Origin: an uncultured Treponema sp.
GTDB taxonomy: Bacteria; Spirochaetota; Spirochaetia; Treponematales; Treponemataceae
Assembly (NCBI RefSeq): GCF_938029485.1
Contig: NZ_CALHGC010000195.1
Coordinates: 1 to 11,563 of the forward strand
Reading direction: 5' to 3'
Length of the DNA: 11,563 nt
In this document: positions 5,911 to 11,563 of the stretch, in pieces
Numbering within the stretch: position 1 is the first letter of the stretch
Layout: each line of letters begins with the position of its first letter
The notes under the pieces: generated by a model
Told to the model about the DNA's origin: nothing
Seen by the model: the letters and a program-made list of their open reading frames with translations, nothing else
Databases searched by the model: none
Made by a program: the position numbers and the translations under genes

Positions 5911-6369
5911 ATGAAAAAAGCGGCTATTATCTATGCATCGGTTCATCATGGAAATACGGAAAAAGTAGTTACGGCAATGGCACACGATATGCCGGTAACG
6001 CTGTTTAAAGTAGAGCAAGCTCAAAATATCGATTTTTCGGAATACGATTGTGTCGGCTTCGCTTCGGGAATATATGCGGGAAGATTTCACAAATCGATAT
6101 ATGCATTTTTGAAGCATCACCGGCATGAACTCCCAAACCATGCTTTTGCCGTATGCACAAGCGCAGCAGGCAAAGGCCGGTATGCAAAAAAATTTGCCGG
6201 TTATTTACAGTCAAACGGCTTTACCGTATTGGGTGAGTTCGAATGTAAGGGCTTTAACACCTTTGGGCCATTTAAGCTGTTCGGCGGTACCGGGAAAGGC
6301 CGTCCCGACAGCAAGGATTTTGCCGACGGGGTTGCGTTTATTCAGAAGATTATGCTAACGTCTATCTAG
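5911..6369 (+). CDS. Flavodoxin-family protein
   Basis: The 152-aa product has the flavodoxin fold pattern. The FMN phosphate loop follows the first strand, IIYASVHHGNTEKV (6-19). The second loop is GFASGIYAGRF (49-59), and CTSAAGKG (82-89) fits the third. The tail GFNTFGPFKLFGGTGKGRPD (114-133) matches a group of short flavodoxin-like proteins common in anaerobes. It has no signal peptide, so it is cytosolic and probably carries one- or two-electron transfers through FMN. GGGAG lies 5 bases before the ATG. It is the first gene of the operon; the binding-protein gene follows after 19 bases. The likely job, inferred from context only, is reduction of imported ferric chelate, haem or corrinoid. 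Confidence 0.85.
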   Translation: MKKAAIIYASVHHGNTEKVVTAMAHDMPVTLFKVEQAQNIDFSEYDCVGFASGIYAGRFHKSIYAFLKHHRHELPNHAFAVCTSAAGKGRYAKKFAGYLQSNGFTVLGEFECKGFNTFGPFKLFGGTGKGRPDSKDFADGVAFIQKIMLTSI

Positions 6370-6388
6370 GTCTATAAAGGAGGATTCT

Positions 6389-7411
6389 ATGTCTAAAAAA
6401 CTACGTTCATTAGCAGTTCTGATTATGATGCTTGCAGCTTTGCCGGTATGGGCGGGCGGAAAGCAGGGCAAAAAAGCATCGAAAGGCTTTGCGTCCATAA
6501 CCGATCATCAGGGGAGAACGGTTGTTATCCCCAACAAGCCGGAGCGGATTGTTGCACCGTTTTATATTCTCAGCAACACGGCGTTGGCGGTCGGCTGTAG
6601 GGAATATATCGTGTCGGGTGACGGCGGAAAAGGCGGACGCCCGTTTATTAAAGAATTTGCTCCCGAACTTGCGGACAAACCCGCATGCGGCGGCGCAAAG
6701 AACTTGAACCTTGAAGCGGTTGCTTCTCTGTCTCCCGATCTTATCTTAGTACCGTTTAAGGCAGCGCAGCAGCTTCCTCAAATCGAAGCGCTCGGGGTTC
6801 CCGCATTGGTGATTGAACCTGAAACGATGGATAATTTTTTCAGCTATGTCGAAATGCTCGGTACGGCTACCGGTAACCGGAAACAAGCACAAAAATTACT
6901 TAGCTTTTATAAAACAATTTTAAGAGATGTTGCAGGCTTTATTAAAGGAGAACCGGCCGTGTCCGTGTATGTCAGCAGCCGTTCCGATCCTCTGAACGCG
7001 CTCAGCCCCAAAATGTTCCAAGCGGAACTCGTTGCTGCTGCCGGCGGAAAATTGGTAAGCGACGATATTACCGGTGTATACTGGACGAAAGTTTCGCTGG
7101 AACAAGTCCAAAAATATGCCCCGCAGGTGATTGTCGCGGCAACAGGTTCAAAAGTAACTCCGGAAGAACTTGCAGGAAAAACTGAATGGAAGGGTATTCC
7201 CGCAGTCGATAACGGTAAGGTGTACGTATTCCCGTCAAATGTAGACGAGTGGGATTCTCCCATTCCGTGCTCATGCCTCGGCGTTATCTGGCTTGCAGAT
7301 AAACTGCACCCGGGCAAAATCCCTGCCGGTTATCTGGCAGAAAAGACCAAGGCTTTTTATCGGGACTTCTTCGGCAAAGAGAAAGACCCTGCCTCTCTTG
7401 CTGTAAAATAA
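6389..7411 (+). CDS. ABC transporter substrate-binding protein, FecB/BtuF/FhuD type
   Basis: The product is 340 aa. A signal peptide (basic residues 3-6, hydrophobic 8-19) ends at Val20-Trp21-Ala22, a good signal peptidase I site. No lipobox cysteine follows, so the protein is predicted to be free in the periplasm, whereas many spirochaetal binding proteins are lipoproteins. The body begins with ITDHQGRTVVIPNKPERIV, the usual first strand of the periplasmic-binding domain (PF01497), and includes LSPDLIL and YAPQVIV strands. The C-terminal WDSPIPCSCLGVIWLADKLHP region starts at Trp288. The family binds ferric siderophores, haem or cobalamin, and the sequence alone does not tell which. AAAGGAGG (6376-6383) gives a strong ribosome-binding site. 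A small hairpin, AGCGG/CCGCT (7411-7424), starts in the stop codon and may set expression relative to the permease. Confidence 0.88.
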   Translation: MSKKLRSLAVLIMMLAALPVWAGGKQGKKASKGFASITDHQGRTVVIPNKPERIVAPFYILSNTALAVGCREYIVSGDGGKGGRPFIKEFAPELADKPACGGAKNLNLEAVASLSPDLILVPFKAAQQLPQIEALGVPALVIEPETMDNFFSYVEMLGTATGNRKQAQKLLSFYKTILRDVAGFIKGEPAVSVYVSSRSDPLNALSPKMFQAELVAAAGGKLVSDDITGVYWTKVSLEQVQKYAPQVIVAATGSKVTPEELAGKTEWKGIPAVDNGKVYVFPSNVDEWDSPIPCSCLGVIWLADKLHPGKIPAGYLAEKTKAFYRDFFGKEKDPASLAVK

Positions 7412-7434
7412 GCGGATAACCGCTAAAAATTTCA

Positions 7435-8448
7435 ATGCATTACCGGAGTAAACTGATTTTTGCGGCCGGTATAATGCCCCTAGTTGCGCTGATATTCTCG
7501 ATGAGCTGGGGGCGTTACCCGCTTTCCTTCATCAAAATACTTTCCATCCTATTCCATACCGATGCGTTCGCCGCGGTGAGTACGGCAGATTACAATATTT
7601 TTATGAATATCCGGCTGCCGCGTACCCTCTTTGTCTTCCTTTCAGGTGGCGCAATCGGGTTAAGCGGGGTTAGTCTGCAAAGTTTGTTCCGTAATCCGCT
7701 GGTAGCGCCCGATATTATCGGGGTTTCTACCGGCGCTTCACTCGGTGCGGCAATCGCTATCGTGCTGCTCCATACGACTTCGGCAGGCATTCAGCTCTGC
7801 GCCTTTGCAGGCGGCATCGGAGCGACGCTGCTCGTGCTCAAACTTTCGGATATCGGCGGAGAACACAGCCTTATCCGTCTGGTTCTGGCGGGCGTCATCA
7901 TCAATGCGCTTGCCGGAGCCGGCGTATCCCTTATCAAATACATGGCGGATCCGCTTAACGAACTGCCTGCATTGGAGTTTTGGCTGATGGGCTGCTTTAA
8001 CGTCATCACGTGGCGGAAGCTCGCGGTGTTTTTACCGATCGCCGTTGCAGGGTGCAGCTTTATCCTGTTATTCCGCAGGCAGTTGAATATCCTCTCGTTA
8101 GGCGATGAGGAAGCGGCCTCGCTCGGTACGCCGGTAAAAAAAATGAGGATGCTGTTCATTATCGCCTCGACGCTGCTGGTTGCAAGCGTGGTGTCAGCCG
8201 CCGGCATTATCAGCTGGATCGGACTCATTGCGCCGCATGTTATCCGCTTGCTGTTCGGCAATAACAATTACAAGGTCGCACCGCTTTCTTTTATGTGCGG
8301 CGCATCGCTTCTCTTGTTTGCGGACACCGTTGCCCGCTCCATCTCCGGAAACGAAATACCGGTCAGTATTATCACGGCGATAATCGGAGCGCCGATTCTT
8401 GCACAGCTGATGCTCCGCCGGAATAACGATATTTGGATCGGAATATGA
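7435..8448 (+). CDS. ABC transporter permease, FecCD/BtuC family
   Basis: The product is 337 aa with about nine or ten membrane helices. It has the family signatures RLPRTLFVFLSGGAIGLSG near the N-terminus, then RNPLVAPDIIGVSTGAS from Arg86. The cytoplasmic coupling segment GDEEAASLGTP (223-233) contacts the ATPase, and WIGLIAPHVIRLLFG follows. Length is normal. It forms the membrane channel with the ATPase encoded immediately downstream. The gap after the binding-protein gene is 23 bases. The ATG at 7435 has no recognisable Shine-Dalgarno sequence; another in-frame ATG at codon 14 has none either, so the start could shift by a few residues. Translation may depend on ribosomes arriving from the upstream gene. 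Confidence 0.92.
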   Translation: MHYRSKLIFAAGIMPLVALIFSMSWGRYPLSFIKILSILFHTDAFAAVSTADYNIFMNIRLPRTLFVFLSGGAIGLSGVSLQSLFRNPLVAPDIIGVSTGASLGAAIAIVLLHTTSAGIQLCAFAGGIGATLLVLKLSDIGGEHSLIRLVLAGVIINALAGAGVSLIKYMADPLNELPALEFWLMGCFNVITWRKLAVFLPIAVAGCSFILLFRRQLNILSLGDEEAASLGTPVKKMRMLFIIASTLLVASVVSAAGIISWIGLIAPHVIRLLFGNNNYKVAPLSFMCGASLLLFADTVARSISGNEIPVSIITAIIGAPILAQLMLRRNNDIWIGI

Positions 8449-9239
8449 ACGCAGCTTTTGAACTTGACGGCGTTACGGCGGTGCGGGGCACGCAGACTAT
8501 TCTGAAAGATCTCCGGCAGCTCATTCCGCAACAGCAGGTTATTGCGCTGGTAGGCCCGAACGGAGCGGGAAAAACTACCCTTTTGCGGCTGCTTGCCGGT
8601 TTGGATGCGCCCGCAGCGGGTACGCTTTCCGTATTGGGAGAAAACGCCGCGCATCTTACGCGCAAACGGTTCGCTCAAAAAGTATGCTATATTCCGCAGG
8701 GACACTCCGGCGTGTTCACCTACACGGTGCGCGACTTTATCGTTATGGGGCGTAATCCTCATCAAACGGCCCTCCAAACACCTTCGCAAAAAGACTGGGA
8801 ATATGTCGATCATGCGCTTGAGGTTTTCGGATTAACGCAATTTGCCGGCCGCTATTACAGCCAGCTCAGTTCCGGAGAGTCGCGGCTTGTCATGCTCGCC
8901 CGCGGTATGGTGCAGGATGCGCCCATTATCCTCTTGGATGAGCCGACCGCCAATCTCGATTTTTACAACGAACATAAGATTATGCAAATTATCCGTAAGC
9001 TTTGCACAAAAGCGCACAAGACGGTGCTCGTTTCCATCCATAATCCCGCGCTTGCCTTGCAATACGCCGACCTTGTCTACTGCATTTACGGCGGAGGTAT
9101 CGCAGCCGTGGAAGAAAAAAGCAATCCCGATTTTGAACGCAACATCACCGCGATGCTGAACGTCATGTACGCAGAAAAAGGCGGCGGAACCATATACTTT
9201 CAGCGCATCGATGATATACCCTTTGTGTATTTGAAATAA
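8445..9239 (+). CDS. ABC transporter ATP-binding protein, FecE/BtuD type
   Basis: The product is 264 aa. It has Walker A GPNGAGKTT (37-45), Q-loop Gln85, the signature LSSGE (141-145, instead of the common LSGGQ), Walker B ILLDEPTANLD with catalytic Glu166, and the switch His199. The ATG at 8445 overlaps the permease TGA as ATGA, a classic translational-coupling junction; an upstream TTG at 8433 in the same frame is less likely. It powers import through the FecCD-type permease. The C-terminal region after residue 205 is about as long as in other FecE proteins. No clear terminator follows the gene. Confidence 0.93.
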   Translation: MNAAFELDGVTAVRGTQTILKDLRQLIPQQQVIALVGPNGAGKTTLLRLLAGLDAPAAGTLSVLGENAAHLTRKRFAQKVCYIPQGHSGVFTYTVRDFIVMGRNPHQTALQTPSQKDWEYVDHALEVFGLTQFAGRYYSQLSSGESRLVMLARGMVQDAPIILLDEPTANLDFYNEHKIMQIIRKLCTKAHKTVLVSIHNPALALQYADLVYCIYGGGIAAVEEKSNPDFERNITAMLNVMYAEKGGGTIYFQRIDDIPFVYLK

Positions 9240-9317
9240 CGGCAGCTACAAGGTAAACGTATCATACCCCTTTTAAATCCCCCCGGCCTCTGATTTTGCT
9301 TCCAACTAGAGTGACCT

Positions 9318-9402
9318 TTGACTTTTCACCCGCTTCGGTATACAATCCGATAAAAGAAAGTTGAAAAACAAAGATTTTAGCTGTCTTTCTATGTGATATA
9401 AT
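9318..9402 (+). promoter_or_regulatory. Candidate tandem promoters of ychF
   Basis: The first has TTGACT (9318-9323) and TACAAT (9341-9346) 17 bases apart. The second is an extended -10 box, TG (9394-9395) then TATAAT (9397-9402), with only a poor -35. A start from the second box would fall near 9409, at the edge of the ribosome-binding site AAAGAGG (9408-9414), so the first is the better candidate for a translated mRNA. The rest of the 9240-9421 gap holds nothing else recognisable. Confidence 0.5.
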
Positions 9403-9421
9403 CGATTAAAGAGGTTCCCCT

Positions 9422-10528
9422 ATGGCTATAAACTGCGGTATTGTCGGACTACCGAATGTCGGTAAATCGACCATCTTTTCTGCATTAACCCGTGCTCCTG
9501 CGGAGGCGGCAAACTATCCGTTCTGTACCATTAATCCCAATGTCGGTATCGTCGATCTGCCTGATGAACGGCTCGCAAAGCTATCGCAATTTTTTGAACC
9601 GAAAAAGACCATCCCCGCTGCCGTCGAGTTTGTCGATATTGCAGGACTCGTAAAGGGTGCCTCAAAGGGTGAAGGGCTCGGCAATCAGTTCCTTTCTCAT
9701 ATCCGTGAGGTGGGCGTTATTGCGCATGTCGTACGCTGCTTTGATAATCCCGACATCGTTCACGTAAATAACAAAGTTGATCCCGCCTCGGATATCGAAA
9801 CCATCAATATTGAACTCGCGCTTGCCGATCTCGCCTCGCTGGAAAAGCGGGCGGAACGGGCGGATAAGGCAACCCGTATGGGTAAAGATATGCAGAAAGA
9901 GGCGGCGATTGCGATGAGCGCTATTGCAAAGATCAAGCCGTTGCTGCAAGACGGAAAGGGCGCCCGTAATGCCGATTTAACCGATGAAGAGCGGGCGGTG
10001 ATGTACGATACCCACCTTATCACCATGAAGCCGCAGCTTTACGTTTGTAACGTTGATGAAGACGGAATCAAAAACGGCAATGCATATATCGAAACGGTGA
10101 AAAAAATTGCCGCGCAGGAAGGAGCCGAAACCGTCGTTATCTGCGGCAAATTTGAAGCGGAGCTTGCCGATATCGACGATGCGGAAGAACGCGCCGCCTT
10201 TCTGGAAGAAATCGGGCTTAAAGTCTCAGGCTTATCAGTCCTTGCCCATGCGGCTTATCATTTAATCGGGCTGCGTACCTTCTTTACCGCCGGAAAAGAT
10301 GAATGCCGCGCATGGACAATCCATGCAGGAGATACGGCCCCCAAGGCGGCCGGCGTTATCCACACCGATTTTGAACGAGGGTTTATCAAAGCGGAAGTTT
10401 ATAGTTTTGATGACTTCCTCAAATACGGTTCTGAACAAAAAATCAAAGAAGCCGGCCGCTACCGCCAAGAAGGGAAAGAATACGTTGTGCAGGATGGGGA
10501 TATAATGTTCTTCAAATTCAACGTCTAG
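9422..10528 (+). CDS. ychF: Redox-responsive P-loop ATPase/GTPase YchF (OLA1 family)
   Basis: The product is 368 aa, the normal length of this universal translation-linked P-loop NTPase, which binds ribosomes and prefers ATP. Motifs: G1 GLPNVGKS (9-16), the family-specific NYPF (31-34), G3 DIAGL (72-76) and the altered G4 NVDE (210-213) that relaxes guanine specificity. The central coiled-coil segment is rich in Lys/Glu/Ala (about 130-175). The C-terminal TGS domain includes FFTAGKDECRAWTI and ends in GDIMFFKFNV. AAAGAGG lies 7 bases before the ATG. It appears monocistronic. Nothing in it is unusual. Confidence 0.97.
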   Translation: MAINCGIVGLPNVGKSTIFSALTRAPAEAANYPFCTINPNVGIVDLPDERLAKLSQFFEPKKTIPAAVEFVDIAGLVKGASKGEGLGNQFLSHIREVGVIAHVVRCFDNPDIVHVNNKVDPASDIETINIELALADLASLEKRAERADKATRMGKDMQKEAAIAMSAIAKIKPLLQDGKGARNADLTDEERAVMYDTHLITMKPQLYVCNVDEDGIKNGNAYIETVKKIAAQEGAETVVICGKFEAELADIDDAEERAAFLEEIGLKVSGLSVLAHAAYHLIGLRTFFTAGKDECRAWTIHAGDTAPKAAGVIHTDFERGFIKAEVYSFDDFLKYGSEQKIKEAGRYRQEGKEYVVQDGDIMFFKFNV

Positions 10529-10530
10529 TA

Positions 10531-10718
10531 CCTTTTGAAAATATGTCGGTATCTCCTTCGTTGCTGCGAAAAAATTAATCCTCAACGTATCAGAACGGAC
10601 AGGGATGTCCGTGGTTCCATACATCAGCGACGTTTTTGCTTTGCAAAAACTCGCCGCCAGCAAATGTGCACGGATGTACATTTGCTGGCAAGGTATCTGT
10701 ACTGTCTATTTTAAAAGG
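10531..10718. repeat. Cluster of perfect hairpins enclosed by an outer inverted repeat (structured RNA or palindromic repeats)
   Basis: CCTTTTGAAAATA (10531-10543) and TATTTTAAAAGG (10707-10718) are complementary apart from one bulged G. Inside lie three hairpins. ACGGACA (10595-10601) pairs with TGTCCGT (10606-10612) around a GGGA tetraloop. GTTTTTGC (10632-10639) pairs with GCAAAAAC (10643-10650) around TTT. A 15-bp helix of 10656-10670 with 10675-10689 has one G-U pair and a CGGA loop. A weaker CGTTG/CAACG pairing (10559-10563, 10583-10587) is possible. The short reading frames crossing the segment show no family I recognise, no promoter is convincing, and no T-tract ends the structure. 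Confidence 0.6.
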
Positions 10719-10746
10719 CTATGGAGTTTTTTTCTCCGTAAGCCGT

Positions 10747-10891
10747 CGGGTAAACGCATCAGACAGATGCCAAGCATAGCGCAGAATAATAGGGTAGGAA
10801 CTCCATTTGAACCGTGAAGCGGTGAAACTCTGGAGGCACTACCCTGTTATTCTGCGGGAATATACACCAAACAGTCTGATGCGTTTACCCG
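10747..10891. repeat. 145-base nested inverted repeat (rod-like fold; MITE-like or ncRNA candidate)
   Basis: The outer arms CGGGTAAACGCATCAGAC (10747-10764) and its exact complement (10874-10891) give 18 perfect pairs. The inner arms GCAGAATAATAGGGTAG (10781-10797) and its complement (10839-10855) give 17 pairs with a single G-U. Between them is an internal loop of 16 and 18 bases whose left side holds ATGC/GCAT. CTCCA (10801-10805) and TGGAG (10831-10835), then ACCG/CGGT (10811-10814, 10820-10823), close the tip. A further 7-bp hairpin with a T7 loop (10720-10740) lies just upstream. No flanking target duplication is obvious. Confidence 0.7.
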
Positions 10892-10911
10892 GGAATAGAG
10901 GCGGCAATGGC

Positions 10912-11010
10912 TTGAAAAGTGAGCTTCATACTTCAAAATCTTTTCGCAAAGACTATAAAAGCTATTTAAAAAAAAGTAAAAATCCGGTATACTCGCCCGC
11001 ATGGAATTAA
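10912..11010 (+). pseudogene. Possible remnant of a YafQ/RelE-type toxin gene
   Basis: A 32-codon frame from TTG at 10912 to TAA (11008-11010) begins LKSELHTSKSFRKDYKSYLK, which has the rhythm of the first strand and helix of YafQ/RelE-family toxins (strand, then F-K-K-D-x-K-x-x-x-K). Full toxins have about 90 residues, so only the N-terminal third is present. The frame then runs into the tex start codon region. Just before it, a different frame ends GCG GCA ATG GCT TGA (10901-10915), overlapping the TTG as an antitoxin stop often does. The match is short and low-complexity (many Lys), so this is tentative. Confidence 0.3.
10965..10993 (+). promoter_or_regulatory. Candidate promoter of tex, possibly giving a leaderless mRNA
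   Basis: TATACT (10988-10993) lies 17 bases after TTTAAA (10965-10970, four of six matches to the -35 consensus). The expected start, about seven bases after the -10 box, coincides with the ATG at 11001. No Shine-Dalgarno sequence is present before that ATG. Confidence 0.45.
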
Positions 11011-11563
11011 CTCAAGAGTTTATTGACGGTCTTGTAGTGAACGAGATCGACATTATGAAAAAGGTTGCGGAAGAGCTGAATATCAGGATGCAGCAGGTTT
11101 CCGCAGTTATCACATTGGTCAACGAAGGATGTACCATTCCTTTTATTTCACGGTATCGTAAAGAAATGCACGGTTCGCTCGATGAAGTTCAAGTTCGGGA
11201 TTCCGATAAATTGTTTAAATCCTACGTCAACTTGGAAACACGGCGGCTTGAGATTGTGCGGGGTGTGTTTGCAGCGGGAAAGCTGACCGAGCTGCTCTAT
11301 GACAACATTATGAAGGCATCAACGCTGGCAGAGCTTGAAGATATTTGGGCGCCCTTCAAAAAGAAGAAAAAGACACGTGGTATGCTTGCCGTTGAACGCG
11401 GTTTGCAGGGCTTAGCGGATTTAATGAAGGAATTGGAGGAAGCAGAGCTTGTAAAACGGGCGCAGGATTTTGTTAAAACCGATTGCGAAGATGAAACACT
11501 CAATGTGCCGACGGTAGAGGATGCGCTTGCGGGAGCTTCCGATATTATTGCCGAAGAAACAGC
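11001..11563 (+). CDS. tex: Tex, S1-domain RNA-binding transcription accessory protein (partial, 5' end)
   Basis: The 187 codons visible match the N-terminal helical region of Tex, a conserved nucleic-acid-binding protein of about 700-800 residues linked to transcription and stress tolerance. Recognisable segments are KKVAEELNIRMQQVSAVITL (20-39), GCTIPFISRYRKE (43-55), ELEDIWAPFKKKKKTRG and AVERGLQGLADL; the last two correspond to the 'DLYLPYKPKRRTRA' and 'A-x-x-x-G-L-x-P-L-A' motifs of other Tex proteins. The YqgF-like, helix-hairpin-helix and S1 domains lie beyond the window. The start is ATG 11001 or ATG 11055. The latter aligns better with the shorter N-termini of many Tex proteins, but the intervening 18 codons are open. 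Neither has a strong ribosome-binding site. Confidence 0.92.
   Translation, partial: MELTQEFIDGLVVNEIDIMKKVAEELNIRMQQVSAVITLVNEGCTIPFISRYRKEMHGSLDEVQVRDSDKLFKSYVNLETRRLEIVRGVFAAGKLTELLYDNIMKASTLAELEDIWAPFKKKKKTRGMLAVERGLQGLADLMKELEEAELVKRAQDFVKTDCEDETLNVPTVEDALAGASDIIAEET

Noticed and set aside
10720..10740. GGAG-T7-CTCC resembles a terminator with a T-tract.
   Set aside because: The T run is in the loop, not after the stem, so it does not work as an intrinsic terminator on the plus strand.
10605..10817. A 70-codon plus-strand frame over the palindromic segment, and a minus-strand counterpart at 10262-10681.
   Set aside because: Both run straight through perfect inverted repeats and part of ychF, lack ribosome-binding sites, and show no recognisable family; they are by-products of the repeats.

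Overview
The window looks like chromosomal DNA of a spirochaete of the genus Treponema, most likely an oral or host-associated species. This rests on moderate GC content, the C69 dipeptidase, the style of the signal peptides and the gene families; I could not run a search, so genus is likely and species is open. No tRNA, rRNA, CRISPR array or intact insertion sequence was seen.

Layout. (1) 1-259: leader region with a near-consensus promoter, overlapping palindromes and a terminator-like hairpin with a competing helix, ahead of (2) an exported C69-family dipeptidase (260-1738). (3) 1739-2203: two long hairpins, a 44-codon remnant of a GNAT acetyltransferase gene, and a promoter/operator closely resembling the staphylococcal cad operator. 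(4) 2204-4810: a two-gene metal-resistance operon, an SmtB/CadC-type repressor and a Zn/Cd/Pb P-type ATPase. The ATPase lacks an HMA domain and carries a 54-residue His/Cys-rich insert inside its actuator domain. (5) 4838-5671, minus strand: a short 2-hydroxyacyl-CoA dehydratase D-like protein without the usual partner genes nearby. (6) 5911-9239: a four-gene operon of flavodoxin, FecB/BtuF-like binding protein, FecCD permease and ATPase, probably importing a ferric chelate, haem or a corrinoid; the flavodoxin may act reductively on the imported cargo. (7) 9422-10528: ychF, with candidate promoters upstream. (8) 10529-11000: a gene-poor segment dense in nearly perfect inverted repeats, followed by a possible YafQ/RelE-type toxin remnant. 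(9) 11001 to the end: start of tex, possibly read from a leaderless transcript.

How the genes work together. The repressor should release its operator when cytosolic Zn/Cd rises, switching on itself and the efflux pump. The flavodoxin-ABC operon is a self-contained uptake module. The dipeptidase suits a peptide-fermenting lifestyle.

The two least ordinary items are the metal-binding insert within the ATPase actuator domain and the roughly 360-nt palindromic/structured segment between ychF and tex. The latter could be a composite of dispersed palindromic repeats or an undescribed structured RNA; one half has a rod shape with a central bubble reminiscent of 6S RNA.
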